Source of the DNA: G963665005 sp963665005
GTDB lineage: Bacteria > Bacillota > Clostridia > Christensenellales > SZUA-584
Direction of reading: 5' to 3'
Assembly: GCA_963665005.2 (NCBI GenBank)
Contig: CAXXTQ010000001.1
Coordinates: forward strand, 186,001-250,000
DNA length: 64,000 bases
In this document: positions 1-9,317 of the stretch, in pieces
Numbering within the stretch: the stretch's first letter is position 1
How the letters are laid out: each line of letters starts with the position of its first letter
Translations under genes and position numbers: made by a program
The notes under the pieces: model-generated
Database searches by the model: none
Seen by the model: only the letters and a program-made list of their open reading frames with translations
What the model was told of the DNA's origin: nothing

Positions 1-1537
1 ATTCAAAAGGAACGTCTTCACCAAAGCCAAGGCTTTTCAGCCCTTTCGCGAAATTATCCCTGCCTATTTTAATCGCCGCTTTTGCAAAATAGATGTTGTC
101 GGAATAGATAAGCGCATTCTGCACGTTTGCAGCACCGCTGTACTGTGTTAATGTGGACACGCTGTATCCCGACCAATTTTCTTTTTTCCAAGACAGTCCG
201 CTCGGCCCGAAATCTTCCTGTGCGGTAAACGAACCGCTGCTAAGCCCTAATGCTGCGGTTATCGGCTTAAAAGCAGACCCCGGTACAAAAACAGCTTTAA
301 AACGATTATACATAGGCCGCGTTTCTTCGTCGTTATATTCCGCCCATTTTTCTTCCGTCAGCCCCAGTATAAAATTATTCGGGTCGTAAGACGGAGTGCT
401 GACCAGCGCTAGTATCTCGCCTGTGCCGGGCTCCATAACAACGGCAACACCTTTATCATCCTTCATCTGGTCAAAGAGTTTTTCCTGCAATTTTGAATCG
501 ATAGTAAGCGTTACGTTTTCCCCGTTATGAGCCTCAATTTCTGCAAGAATTTCTTTTTGCTTATCGTCTTTGTCTACAATAAAAATCTTGCAGCCGTCAA
601 TACCCCTGATACGTTCCTCTAAAAGGCTTTCCATGCCGATCTTGCCTATTTTGCTGTTTGCGGTATACCCTTGATTCTCACGCGCATCCAGTTCGTCTTT
701 ATTGATATTGTGTATATATCCTGTTAAATGCGCTGCTTTTTCACCAAGCACATAAACACGGTCTTGCACGGTATTGAGCCGAATTCCTTTAATTTGTAAA
801 AGTGCTTCTTTTTTTGGGGTATCGGTGTAAGAAATATTCTTCGTTAAAGGTACAAACAAATCGTCTTTGACCCATTTTTCCGATAGTTTGCTGTTGATGC
901 TTTCTACCGGCATATTTAAAATTTCAGAGACCTTTGCAATATCCTCCTCGCGGGTCTCGGGATTAATCTTTCCGGGAACAAAGCCAACGGCATACACATC
1001 GCCTTTTCCCGCCAGCAGTTCGCCGTTTCTGTCCAATATGCTTCCGCGTTCCCCTGTTGTGGTAGTGACGCGCACCTTGTCATCATCATTCAGGTTGGCA
1101 AATATAATGTTAGAGTTCCACTCGATCTTATACACCCCGTCGAATTTTTTGATTTGTGCTTTGTTTACAAAGCTTATCTGCCCGGCCTGTGTATCCATTG
1201 TTGTCTTATAACTTAAAATACCGCCTTCTTGAATTTCATCGATTTCTATCTGCAGATTTTGCGCTTTGATTCCTTCATAGATATTTTTATTACGGGTAAT
1301 AAAATCTTCTTTGGAAAAATCACTGCTCAGGCTTACCATGCTGTACATCTTTTCATAATCATGCGCATTGACGGCCGCCATATAGTCTTTTAATACGTCT
1401 TCTGGAAGAACGGCGCCGGGAGTTTGCGAAGTTTGCAAATCATTAATTTCAGATGAAACCCCGGAGCATGCAGCGCATATCAATATAAAAAATATAATGC
1501 TAAACACAATAAGTATCCTTTTATTTTTTGAATTCAT
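1..1537 (-). CDS. MecA-like penicillin-binding protein (partial, C-terminus off window)
   Basis: Class B PBP, a D,D-transpeptidase that cross-links peptidoglycan outside the membrane. The start at 1537 follows AGGAGAG. Residues 8-24 form a hydrophobic signal or anchor ending in Cys24, which could be a lipobox (CAAC). Residues ~35-150 look like the NTF2-like MecA N-terminal domain, followed by a PBP dimerisation region and the transpeptidase domain. The SxxK motif is seen at S421-K424 (PGSAFKP) and SxN at S479-N481 (YSDN). The KTG motif lies beyond base 1, so about 512 residues are visible. It is divergent from the LCP gene, and a clean promoter precedes it. The architecture matches low-affinity PBP2a/PBP3-type enzymes, but beta-lactam resistance cannot be inferred from sequence alone. 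Confidence 0.9.
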   Translation of the reverse strand, partial: MNSKNKRILIVFSIIFFILICAACSGVSSEINDLQTSQTPGAVLPEDVLKDYMAAVNAHDYEKMYSMVSLSSDFSKEDFITRNKNIYEGIKAQNLQIEIDEIQEGGILSYKTTMDTQAGQISFVNKAQIKKFDGVYKIEWNSNIIFANLNDDDKVRVTTTTGERGSILDRNGELLAGKGDVYAVGFVPGKINPETREEDIAKVSEILNMPVESINSKLSEKWVKDDLFVPLTKNISYTDTPKKEALLQIKGIRLNTVQDRVYVLGEKAAHLTGYIHNINKDELDARENQGYTANSKIGKIGMESLLEERIRGIDGCKIFIVDKDDKQKEILAEIEAHNGENVTLTIDSKLQEKLFDQMKDDKGVAVVMEPGTGEILALVSTPSYDPNNFILGLTEEKWAEYNDEETRPMYNRFKAVFVPGSAFKPITAALGLSSGSFTAQEDFGPSGLSWKKENWSGYSVSTLTQYSGAANVQNALIYSDNIYFAKAAIKIGRDNFAKGLKSLGFGEDVPFE

Positions 1538-1595
1538 AATCTCTCCTTGCAGCATATGTCAATAAGGCTATTGATTGTATCTTTTTGCCAAATGC

Positions 1596-1624
1596 ATTAT
1601 ATCGTATTTTGTATTTGTTTTCAA
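1596..1624 (-). promoter_or_regulatory. sigmaA-type promoter for the PBP gene
   Basis: On the minus strand TTGAAA (1619-1624) is separated by 17 bp from TATAAT (1596-1601), about 60 bp upstream of the PBP start. Confidence 0.7.
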
Positions 1625-1681
1625 ATGGCTCTTTTTTTCAAGAGCGCACTTTTTGTATAAAAAAATGGGCTTTTGGCATGT

Positions 1682-1703
1682 TTTCAAATTTTTACATTTG
1701 AAA
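1682..1703. promoter_or_regulatory. Inverted repeat in the PBP/LCP divergent region
   Basis: TTTCAAAT (1682-1689) and ATTTGAAA (1696-1703) form a perfect 8-bp inverted repeat just upstream of the LCP -10 element. A third copy of TTTCAAAT at 1619-1626 overlaps the PBP -35 element. This arrangement could be an operator shared by the two wall genes; that is inference. Confidence 0.4.
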
Positions 1704-1713
1704 GAAAAATTCG

Positions 1714-1722
1714 TGGTATAAT
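1714..1722 (+). promoter_or_regulatory. Extended -10 promoter for the LCP gene
   Basis: TGGTATAAT is an extended -10 element lying ~70 bp before the LCP start. No good -35 is present at 17 bp. Confidence 0.55.
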
Positions 1723-1792
1723 TAGATACACAATTAATTAAGAATAATACAATGATTTTATAATATAAATTTATCTGAAAGGCACTTTTTGA

Positions 1793-3550
1793 ATGCTTGG
1801 GCGCAATAAAAAAGATACTGTATCGAATACAGAAAAAAAGAATATCTTAATAGAGTTTAAAAAAGGCATATCATCTGTCTTTACGAAACTTTTTTCAAAA
1901 ATAAAGTCGAAAATATTATTTGTTAAAGAGCGTGTATCTAAAAAGCCGGCTGCCGCAAAAAAAGAAAAGCCGCAGCAAAAAAACATCTCGGAAAAACCGG
2001 ATAGAATTAAAAAAGAAAAAAAACCAAAGAAAGAAAAAACCAAAAGGCCCAAAGAAAAGCGGCTGTTTCATAAACCTATAACACCTGTGAAAATAACGAT
2101 GTATTTCTTGCTTTCCATTGTTTTAGTAGGCACCGTTATACTGGGAAGGTTTTTATATGTTACCACCATAAACCCCGTCGCGGCGTTTCCCGATACTACG
2201 CCAAAGCCGACAGCAGCGGCAACTTTAGCACCGACTGAATCGGCGCAGCAGACAGCTCAGGCTGAGATAATCCCCACATATTCGCCCGAAGAACTTCTTG
2301 CCATGCAGGCAGACATGGATTTTATGAAAGACAGGGTAAATGTGCTTCTTACAGGCATAGATTATTCAGTTGAAAGAGAAGGCAGGACAGACTTTAGAAC
2401 GGATACCATACTTTTATTATCGATAAACTTTGCAACGGGCGAGGTTGATATGCTGTCTGTTCCACGAGACAGCTATGCCGATATTGCGTTTACCGATAAC
2501 AAGTGGAAAATCAACGGCGCTTATATGTCGGCGGGAGGAGCGGAAGGAAACGGCTTTGCATGCATGATGGAAACTGTGAGCAACACGATAGGCGGCATAC
2601 CCGTAAACTATTATGTTGCTGTAGAAATGCAGGCGGTAAAAGATATCGTCAATTTAATAGGCGGTGTTTGGTACGATGTTGATTACGAGATAAATATGGG
2701 CGGCCGCCATCTTGATAAAGGATACCAGCTTCTTGACGGCCAGGCGACTCTCGATTACCTGCGTGCCCGAAAAGGCATAACATCGGGTACCGATATAGAC
2801 AGAATAGACAGACAGCAGCGGCTTCTTATGGAAGTTTTTAACCAGATGAAAAGCGGCTCGCTTTTAACAAAAATACCCGAGATGTATAAAATGATGCAGT
2901 CGCAGATTTATACAAATCTTAATTTTGAACAGATAGTCGCTCTTGCATTGTTCGCACTTGATCTCGATCTTGAAACACAAAGCGAGCGTTATACACTAAA
3001 AGGAAAATATATGAAAGCGTATAACGCGACATATTATGTGCTTGACCATCATTATACACAAGAGGTTATAAAAGAAATATTCGGCATTGAAGTAGATATG
3101 GACTGGAACTACAGCCTTGAGTTTGTAACAAACGACATGGCATCTATCAATCTTACAAAAGCCCTGGACAATCTGTCCGATCTCATCGCCGCTAATAAGC
3201 TTATTCTTACCCCCGAGCAGATAGCCGACGCAAATGAGAAGATAAACAGCGCGAAAAAAAAGCTGTCTAAAAAAGATACGGATGGTATGAATAAAGCAAC
3301 GGCAGAGATTAACCAGCTTTATACCGTTCTATACTTATACATACAAAATCCGCCGACACCCAGCCCATCGCCGACACCCAGCCCATCGCCGACACCCAGC
3401 CCGATACCGACGCCGACAACTGAACCGACGCCGACAACTGAACCGACGCCGACAACTGAACCATCGCCGACAACTGAACCATCGCCGACAACTGAACCAT
3501 CGCCGACAACTGAACCATCGCCGACAGGAGAACCGACTGAAGACCCATAA
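1793..3550 (+). CDS. LytR-CpsA-Psr (LCP) family protein
   Basis: LCP phosphotransferases attach wall polymers (teichoic acids, capsule) from undecaprenyl carriers to peptidoglycan at the outer membrane face. The 585-residue protein has an unusually long, Lys-rich cytoplasmic N-terminus (1-95), one membrane segment (~101-124), a Pro/Thr/Ala linker, and the LCP domain (~182-345). Catalytic/phosphate-binding signatures are visible: RTDT at 203-206, PRD at 225-227 and a later Arg-rich ARKG...DRIDRQQ segment. A helical region (~450-510) follows, then a tail of six-residue Pro/Thr/Glu repeats. AAAGG lies upstream of the start. Divergent from the PBP gene. Family assignment is firm; the polymer transferred is unknown. 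Confidence 0.93.
   Translation: MLGRNKKDTVSNTEKKNILIEFKKGISSVFTKLFSKIKSKILFVKERVSKKPAAAKKEKPQQKNISEKPDRIKKEKKPKKEKTKRPKEKRLFHKPITPVKITMYFLLSIVLVGTVILGRFLYVTTINPVAAFPDTTPKPTAAATLAPTESAQQTAQAEIIPTYSPEELLAMQADMDFMKDRVNVLLTGIDYSVEREGRTDFRTDTILLLSINFATGEVDMLSVPRDSYADIAFTDNKWKINGAYMSAGGAEGNGFACMMETVSNTIGGIPVNYYVAVEMQAVKDIVNLIGGVWYDVDYEINMGGRHLDKGYQLLDGQATLDYLRARKGITSGTDIDRIDRQQRLLMEVFNQMKSGSLLTKIPEMYKMMQSQIYTNLNFEQIVALALFALDLDLETQSERYTLKGKYMKAYNATYYVLDHHYTQEVIKEIFGIEVDMDWNYSLEFVTNDMASINLTKALDNLSDLIAANKLILTPEQIADANEKINSAKKKLSKKDTDGMNKATAEINQLYTVLYLYIQNPPTPSPSPTPSPSPTPSPIPTPTTEPTPTTEPTPTTEPSPTTEPSPTTEPSPTTEPSPTGEPTEDP
3348..3535 (+). repeat. 18-bp tandem repeats encoding the Pro/Thr/Glu tail
   Basis: Near-identical 18-bp units encode PSPTPS-type and then TTEPSP/TTEPTP-type hexapeptides (six TTEP copies plus one TGEP). 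They form a low-complexity extracellular tail of the LCP protein. Such repeats vary in number by slippage. They also create spurious long reading frames on the opposite strand. Confidence 0.9.
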
Positions 3551-3551
3551 T

Positions 3552-3580
3552 AAAAAGAGCCTCAAAAAAGCTCTTTTTTT
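3552..3580. terminator. Intrinsic terminator between LCP gene and cysM
   Basis: An AAAAAGAGC/GCTCTTTTT stem with a 9-nt loop carries T-runs on both strands, so it can serve both converging genes. Confidence 0.8.
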
Positions 3581-3601
3581 ATATCAATTATTTATCGCTG
3601 T

Positions 3602-4498
3602 TTATTCGAAAAGTTCTGTGCTTAGATATTTTTCTCCCCTGTCAGGGAAAATACATACTATGACACCTTTATCTATCATATCGGCGACTTTAAGCGATGC
3701 AAGCATAGCAGCGCCCGATGACATTCCGCAGAAAATTCCTTCTTTTCTTACTATTTTTCTTGCCATATCAAAAGCTTCCTGAGTATCTATCATTATAGAA
3801 AAATCTATTTTTGAAGGATCGTAAATCTCTGGCACAATAGCGTCCTTCATGTTTTTCAGCCCTTGAATATAATGCCCGCGTTCGGGGTGCGCTTCTACAA
3901 CCTTTATATCAGGATTAAGTTCTTTTAGCCTTTTCGCCGTGCCCATTAGTGTGCCCGAAGTGCCAAGCGCGGAAACAAAATGCGTTATTCTGCCTACAGT
4001 GTCTCTTATCATCTCTTCGGCTGTTGTAGAATAATGTGCCATTTTATTATACTTGTTCGAGAACTGGTCGGGCATAAAATATTTGGCAGGATTCTGCGCT
4101 ACCAGCTCACGCGCTTTTTTTATCGCGCCGTCCGTGCCCTCTTCCGCATTTGTCAATATAACTTTTGCGCCAAACGCTTTTATCATCTTCTGGCGCTCTA
4201 TAGAAACAGCGGAGCTCATGACGATTTCTACATCGTAACCTTTTACCGTGCCTATCATAGCAAGCGAGATACCTGTGTTTCCCGAAGTCGGTTCAATTAT
4301 CGTCTTGCCGTGCTTTAACACACCTTCTAATTCTGCCTGCTCAATCATTTTTATCGCAATCCTGTCTTTAATACTGCCTGTCGGATTAACTCCTTCGATT
4401 TTTGCGTATATATCAACATTCTTTTTCGTGCAAAGCTTATTGATTTTAACAAGAGGTGTGTTGCCTATCGTTTCAATGATGTTTTTTGCTAGTTCCAT
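3602..4498 (-). CDS. cysM: Cysteine synthase, CysM-type
   Basis: PLP-dependent O-acetylserine (or O-phosphoserine) sulfhydrylase of cysteine biosynthesis, cytosolic. Start chosen at 4498, behind AAGGGGA, giving 298 residues; an upstream in-frame ATG at 4516 lacks such a site. Visible signatures: NPTGSIKDR with the Schiff-base Lys44, PTSGNTG, GRITHFVSALGTSGT, REGIFCGMSSG and DRGEKYLST. The last three match CysM better than CysK, so thiosulfate or another sulfur donor is possible. The usual Gly/Ala before Gly-Ser-x-Lys is Thr (PTGS). No cysE is adjacent. Confidence 0.88.
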   Translation of the reverse strand: MELAKNIIETIGNTPLVKINKLCTKKNVDIYAKIEGVNPTGSIKDRIAIKMIEQAELEGVLKHGKTIIEPTSGNTGISLAMIGTVKGYDVEIVMSSAVSIERQKMIKAFGAKVILTNAEEGTDGAIKKARELVAQNPAKYFMPDQFSNKYNKMAHYSTTAEEMIRDTVGRITHFVSALGTSGTLMGTAKRLKELNPDIKVVEAHPERGHYIQGLKNMKDAIVPEIYDPSKIDFSIMIDTQEAFDMARKIVRKEGIFCGMSSGAAMLASLKVADMIDKGVIVCIFPDRGEKYLSTELFE

Positions 4499-4548
4499 TT
4501 TAGTCCCCTTCAACAAAATATGATTTAAAATCTTTCTGACTACATTAT

Positions 4549-4576
4549 ATTATAATACTATTGAGAATTAACACAA
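4549..4576 (-). promoter_or_regulatory. Promoter for cysM
   Basis: On the minus strand TTGTGT (4571-4576), a 16-bp spacer and TATAAT (4549-4554) lie ~50 bp upstream of the cysM start. A second overlapping TATAAT lies 5 bp downstream. Confidence 0.45.
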
Positions 4577-4585
4577 CAAAATTTT

Positions 4586-5254
4586 TTACATCCAGTAAGG
4601 CCGCATAAAAATATCCAGAGTGAAACATTCGCCGCTATAGCCGCTTTCTTTTTTAAAAAGCTCGAGCGCGCTTTTTGTTCCGCTCACAAACTTTATCGGT
4701 ATTTTAGTTTGTGCGGCAGCCTCTTTTAATATTTCATATCCGGCGGAAAGCTCGTGCCCCGTTGTTTCTTTGCCTATATTAGAGTTTAGCACAAAACCAT
4801 CCGCGCGTATTCTTGCGCTTTGCTGAATGTTGTTAAGGCTTTGTATTATGCTTTCTGCGTCCTGCTGAAACGGCCTGCTCGTATTTATAACAAAAAGCAC
4901 TTGCGCTTGTTCGCGCACAGCGTCAAAATTCGGTTTGAGGTTACCAAGCGCAGTAGCGCCGGCAGGATCTCCGCCGCAGTCGAATACGCTGTACCCGCCC
5001 AAAAAAGCGGAATATACTTCGGGCGAAACAGTCGGAAGGTCTGCCGCAGTGTTCGCAAATACGGGCGCGATTACTTTTATACCCAGCTTTTCAAGCATGC
5101 TTTTGTGCTCTGAAGATCGAAAGTACGGATTTACTATATCAAGGTCAATAAGTGTTGTCTGTTTATTTTTTTTGCTTAAACGGACGGCTAAATTTAAAGC
5201 CAGTTCGGTTTTTCCGCTTCCATAGTTTCCAAACAGTACTGTAATTTTTTTCAT
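4586..5254 (-). CDS. P-loop ATPase (MinD/CobQ-like fold)
   Basis: A 222-residue SIMIBI-class nucleotide-binding protein of unknown role. The Walker A motif GNYGSGKT is at residues 9-16. LIDLDIVNPYFRS and VFDCGGDPAGA give the switch I and Walker B-like elements. No membrane segment is visible. AAGGAG precedes the ATG. The start is only 9 bp downstream of the FAD oxidoreductase stop, so the two are probably co-transcribed. Similar proteins in Clostridia are annotated only as ATP-binding proteins; I infer a regulatory or cofactor-insertion role but nothing in the sequence fixes it. Confidence 0.75.
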   Translation of the reverse strand: MKKITVLFGNYGSGKTELALNLAVRLSKKNKQTTLIDLDIVNPYFRSSEHKSMLEKLGIKVIAPVFANTAADLPTVSPEVYSAFLGGYSVFDCGGDPAGATALGNLKPNFDAVREQAQVLFVINTSRPFQQDAESIIQSLNNIQQSARIRADGFVLNSNIGKETTGHELSAGYEILKEAAAQTKIPIKFVSGTKSALELFKKESGYSGECFTLDIFMRPYWM

Positions 5255-5263
5255 GGATTCTCC

Positions 5264-6853
5264 TTATACCGGACGCGCAAATATACGCATAACCGCCTCT
5301 GCGCACTTTATGCCGTCTACCGCCGCAGACATAATGCCCCCGGCATACCCTGCGCCTTCTCCTGCCGGAAAAAGCCCTTTTATTCCCGACGACTGCATAT
5401 CCTTCTCTCTTAGTATGCGTATCGGCGAAGATGTCCTCGTCTCCACTCCTGTCAAAACGGCCTGCGGAATGTCAAAGCCTTTTATTTTTCTTCCGAAATC
5501 GGCGATTCCGCTCTTTATCGCGCTCGATATGTACTCAGGCAAACATTTGTTAAGGTCCGCTTTTACGGTGTCCGGTTTATAAGAGGGGCGAATATCGCCG
5601 AATTTTTTTGTAACCTTCTCCGCTAAAAAATCCCCGTATGTCGATACGGGAGCAGCATACCCTCCCGTTAATGAAAACGCCGCGCGTTCGAACTCTCTTT
5701 GGAACTCGATTCCGCCTAGCGCGCCCGGCGGGAAATCGTCCGCGCCCACGCTTACGACTACTGCGCTGTTAGAGTTTTCGTTATCGCGAGCATAATAGCT
5801 CATTCCGTTTACGGCTAAGCCGCCCTTTTCTGTAGCCGAGCAGACGACCTCGCCGCCCGGACACATGCAAAAAGTATAAAATCCTCTGCCATTTATATTT
5901 GTGGACACACGGTATTCCGCCGCCCCAAGGGCAGGGTGCGAAAAAGCATCACCGTACTGCGCCTCGTCTATAAGCTCTCTTTTGTGCTCAATTCTAAGCC
6001 CTATGGCGAATGGTTTTGGTACAAGCACAACGCCGCTTTCTTCGAGCATTTCATAAGTATCTCTCGCGCTGTGGCCTATGGCGAGTATTACCGCCCCTGT
6101 TTCTACGCTTTGCGGCAGCGCGTTTTGCACATACTGCGCACCCGATATACTTCCGTTTTTTACAGAAAGCTCAGAGAGCCTGGATTTATAACGCACCTCT
6201 CCGCCGAGCGATTCAATTTCTTTTATTATGGCGGACACGGCTTTTCTTATATTCTGCGTGCCCATATGAGGCTTTGCCAGATATAATATCTCTTTTGGCG
6301 CGCCGCAGTCTGCCAGAGTTTTTAAAACAAGCTCTGCTCTTTTGTCTTTTATCCTTGTCGTCAGTTTTCCGTCCGAAAAAGCGCCCGCTCCTCCCGCGCC
6401 GAAACAGACATTGCTGTCCTCGTCTAAGATGCCCTCCTGCATAAGCCGCGCAACGTCTTTCTCGCGCCCGGATATCTCGCAGCCCCTTTCTATCAAAAGC
6501 GGCCGATACCCATTTTGCGCAAGCGTAAGAGCCGCAAAAAGCCCGCATGGCCCCGCCCCGACGATTAGCGGACGTTCCGTCTTTTTTTGCCCGTATACTA
6601 TCTCGGGCGCTGTATATTCCTGCTCTTCGCCGAATCTTTTTTCAAACTCGCGCTGCTTATTCTTGTCTTTAAGATTAACGCTAAGCGTATACACAAACTT
6701 TATGTCAGCTTTTCTGCAATCGAGCGATTGTTTTTTTACGCGCAGCTTTTCAATCAGCGATTCATTTATATTAAGTTTTTTCGCAGCGGCATTTTTTATA
6801 TCATCGTCCGTGCAGCCGGGCGGCACATTTATTCCGCCGATAACTATAGCCAT
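5264..6853 (-). CDS. FAD-dependent oxidoreductase (COG2509-like)
   Basis: A 529-residue flavoprotein of the uncharacterised FAD-dependent dehydrogenase family. The first ~90 residues form a small separate domain. The dinucleotide motif VGAGPCGLFAA follows at ~100, an NAD/FAD GAGGAGAFSDGKLTTR segment comes next, and a C-terminal FAD-contact stretch GLFPAGEGAGYAGGI ends the protein. Start chosen at 6853 (AAAGGG, 5-nt spacing) rather than 6877. First gene of a likely two-gene unit with the P-loop ATPase downstream. Substrate unknown. Confidence 0.85.
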   Translation of the reverse strand: MAIVIGGINVPPGCTDDDIKNAAAKKLNINESLIEKLRVKKQSLDCRKADIKFVYTLSVNLKDKNKQREFEKRFGEEQEYTAPEIVYGQKKTERPLIVGAGPCGLFAALTLAQNGYRPLLIERGCEISGREKDVARLMQEGILDEDSNVCFGAGGAGAFSDGKLTTRIKDKRAELVLKTLADCGAPKEILYLAKPHMGTQNIRKAVSAIIKEIESLGGEVRYKSRLSELSVKNGSISGAQYVQNALPQSVETGAVILAIGHSARDTYEMLEESGVVLVPKPFAIGLRIEHKRELIDEAQYGDAFSHPALGAAEYRVSTNINGRGFYTFCMCPGGEVVCSATEKGGLAVNGMSYYARDNENSNSAVVVSVGADDFPPGALGGIEFQREFERAAFSLTGGYAAPVSTYGDFLAEKVTKKFGDIRPSYKPDTVKADLNKCLPEYISSAIKSGIADFGRKIKGFDIPQAVLTGVETRTSSPIRILREKDMQSSGIKGLFPAGEGAGYAGGIMSAAVDGIKCAEAVMRIFARPV

Positions 6854-6930
6854 AAAATTCCCTTTGTATCTTTCCATTTAAAAAAAGAGGAACGAAAAAC
6901 CGCCCCCCTTTTTATATTAAACCATTTTGG

Positions 6931-8187
6931 TTAACGTGTGCTTGTAATAGTAACGGTCACCGTTTTTACGCTCGGTGTAAAATTATCTTCGGTAAACCCT
7001 TCGGGCAGCTCAAACAATACATCAAGTATGTAAACTCCGGGCGTCAAGCCCTCTAAGTCTACATATGGGACAATATCCGATTTATCGAGCGTAGAGAGTT
7101 CGACAGTGCCCGCTATCACATCTACATCTATTCTATCCTCGCTAAGCTTCGCATCTAAATTTCGCGACAAGTTTTTTTGCTGTATATCCAGATTGCCATA
7201 CTCTTTTGTTTCTGTAATCTGCCGAATACTTATGTTCACCTGCGCTTTATCTGTACTGAGTACTCTGACTCCATCATCGGGGATATAATCTAAAAGAATA
7301 GCTGCATCTTCCGTAGCGCCGCTTACGCTGTAAGGCTCCAGCATAATTTTTGATATTGAGCTCAACACAGATTTTTCGCCGATTATCTCGACCGTTTCGG
7401 GCAAAGCCCATATATTCGTTATTTCGTATCCGGGAGCTAGATCATCCTGTCCAAGAATCGACCCGGCCGCATCTACAGATACAGTCTTTTTCGCCAGTAC
7501 TTCTAAATTAACTATTACCGAAGGTATGCTTCCGGCAAACAGTTCACTGTCTATAGGTTTGCCATCGGTATCTAGCAGATCGACCTCTACACTCTTATTA
7601 TAACCCTTCGTAAGCCCTGTTAAATTTATGCTGCAAACAGCGCTGGCGACTTTTTCTACATCTACTCTCGCACCAGAAATATAAACAACATCTGGCGATA
7701 TCTCGGGCTCGCTGGCGTAATACCCGTCCGGAACGCTTCCCGAAATATCAACATTAACGGGAATTGTCTTTGTAACAAAATCATCGACCATAAGCGTAAC
7801 TTCTGAAGGGTTCTTAGTCAAAACTTTGCCATATTGCGTTTCAACAAATACTTCTACGGTTTTTGGGCCTTTGCCGTTTATTGTGGAAAGATCTATATAT
7901 GCCCGCACGTTCTCATCACTTAGATATTTAAGATCGCTTTGTTTTACCTCAACTCTAACATCAATTGTGTCTAAAATATTCGAAAGGCTTCCCGAAATCG
8001 CAAGCTCTTTTGCTTTTAACTCTTCGCTGTTTTCATATCGAACGGTGATATCGTTCATCCATCGTTCTCTTTCGGGGTTCGTTTCAGATAATACATAGCT
8101 CCAAAGAATAAGGGCGAAAAGCAATGCCATAATCTTTAGCCAAATATTGCTGCACAGCATTCCCCATATCGCTTTAAAAAATTTCAT
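6931..8187 (-). CDS. cdaR: YbbR-domain protein, CdaA regulator
   Basis: CdaR-type membrane-anchored protein that modulates the diadenylate cyclase CdaA. 418 residues: one N-terminal membrane segment (~15-33, IMALLFALILWSYVLS) followed by about four YbbR beta-rich repeats outside the membrane (repeated V-x-V-x-I strands around residues 45, 135, 230 and 325). It overlaps the cdaA stop by 4 bp, showing translational coupling. The glmM gene that normally completes cdaA-cdaR-glmM is not next in line here. Confidence 0.88.
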   Translation of the reverse strand: MKFFKAIWGMLCSNIWLKIMALLFALILWSYVLSETNPERERWMNDITVRYENSEELKAKELAISGSLSNILDTIDVRVEVKQSDLKYLSDENVRAYIDLSTINGKGPKTVEVFVETQYGKVLTKNPSEVTLMVDDFVTKTIPVNVDISGSVPDGYYASEPEISPDVVYISGARVDVEKVASAVCSINLTGLTKGYNKSVEVDLLDTDGKPIDSELFAGSIPSVIVNLEVLAKKTVSVDAAGSILGQDDLAPGYEITNIWALPETVEIIGEKSVLSSISKIMLEPYSVSGATEDAAILLDYIPDDGVRVLSTDKAQVNISIRQITETKEYGNLDIQQKNLSRNLDAKLSEDRIDVDVIAGTVELSTLDKSDIVPYVDLEGLTPGVYILDVLFELPEGFTEDNFTPSVKTVTVTITSTR

Positions 8188-9014
8188 TTTTTGTCACGCC
8201 CCTTTCTTTTCAGTTTGAGGCCTCTTTGTTTTGCTGATTGTTTAATAAGATAAATATCTTCAAGCAAATCTTTAATAGATTTTGAATCAAGATATCGAAT
8301 AAGGCTTCCTTCCTGGGCAACGGATATAACTCCAGTTTCTTCAGATACAACAAAAGTAACACTATCCGAAACTTCGGATATCCCAAGCGCCGCGCGGTGC
8401 CGCGTTCCAAGCTCCTGCCCGATCTGCTTGTTGTCGCTTAGCGGAAGAAAACAGCCTGCCGCTTCAATCGTACCTTCGCGTATAATTACCGCGCCGTCAT
8501 GAAGAGGCGAGTTGGTAAAAAACAGATTCTCAATAAGCTCGGAAGATATTTCCGCGCCTATGCGCGTTCCGCTTTCCAGAACTTCTTTTAATCCTGTTTT
8601 TCTCTCAAATACAATAAGAGCGCCGATTCTTTTTTTAGAAAGGTCTAATATCGCTTTTAAAATGTTATCGACGTTACCCTGCGCGTATGTCTGCGAAGAT
8701 GTAAGGTCTATTCTTCCCCTGCCTATCTTGGCGAGCGCACGCCGAAGCTCCGGCTGAAAGATAATAACTATAACGAGCGCTCCTGCGGTAAGCACATAGT
8801 TAAGCAGCCATGTTATTCCCACAAGCCTGAGAAAATCAGTAATCCATGTGGCAAGCAGAATAAACCCGAGCCCTTTTAAAACCTGCATGGCACGCGTTTT
8901 GGACGTAAGTTTTAAAAGCCAATAAATTGTTACAGCCAAAATCACGATATCTATGATATCAAGAACACCAAAATCTGATATGCTGTTAACTATGGCATCA
9001 AAAATTTCTTCCAA
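8184..9014 (-). CDS. cdaA: Diadenylate cyclase CdaA
   Basis: Membrane-bound DAC-domain enzyme that condenses two ATP to c-di-AMP. 276 residues with three membrane segments in the first ~85 residues and a cytosolic DisA_N domain. Catalytic motifs DGA (173-175, in LHDGAVII) and RHR (205-207, GTRHRAAL) are intact. Followed by cdaR with a 4-bp overlap. The window also carries a GdpP-type phosphodiesterase (44137-46074), so synthesis and degradation of the nucleotide are both represented. Confidence 0.95.
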   Translation of the reverse strand: MEEIFDAIVNSISDFGVLDIIDIVILAVTIYWLLKLTSKTRAMQVLKGLGFILLATWITDFLRLVGITWLLNYVLTAGALVIVIIFQPELRRALAKIGRGRIDLTSSQTYAQGNVDNILKAILDLSKKRIGALIVFERKTGLKEVLESGTRIGAEISSELIENLFFTNSPLHDGAVIIREGTIEAAGCFLPLSDNKQIGQELGTRHRAALGISEVSDSVTFVVSEETGVISVAQEGSLIRYLDSKSIKDLLEDIYLIKQSAKQRGLKLKRKGRDKK

Positions 9015-9317
9015 AACAATACACCCTTTACTTTAAGCCTTTATAATGCGTTTTTTAATTTTATTAAAGTATTTAATTAATTTTTTTTTTGCTATATTTT
9101 TATTATAAACTATAATTTAAAAAATTCATACGGCAAATTTGCAAGAAATTTTGATATTTTAGTTTCAGCGGCTTATTTTTTGTTAGCCTTTATTCTTATT
9201 CACACGCATGAAAAAAAATGATATAATAAGAAATTAATAAAAAAGACCGCTAGATTTTTATGTGTGCAAAGCTTGAAACAATATAAAATAATTTAGCAAC
9301 TAACAAAGGAGCAGCCT
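9015..9317. other. Divergent intergenic region, cdaA / GlcN6P isomerase-like
   Basis: Very AT-rich 303 bp. Apart from the rightward promoter at 9199-9227 I see only a weak minus-strand TATAAT (9102-9107) without a proper -35, and no RNA gene or riboswitch. Confidence 0.5.
9199..9227 (+). promoter_or_regulatory. sigmaA-type promoter
   Basis: TTCACA (9199-9204), 17-bp spacer, TATAAT (9222-9227), ~90 bp upstream of the gene at 9318. Confidence 0.65.

Noticed and set aside
1628..1646. GCTCTT/AAGAGC hairpin as a terminator
   Set aside because: It lies between two divergent genes where no transcript ends.
3348..3535. Short direct repeats considered as a CRISPR array
   Set aside because: Units are contiguous 18-mers in frame with a coding region, without spacers.
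3309..3565. Minus-strand reading frames with Ser/Ala/Val or Arg/Cys repeats
   Set aside because: They are mirror images of the Pro/Thr repeat tail of the LCP gene; no ribosome binding site, no start context.
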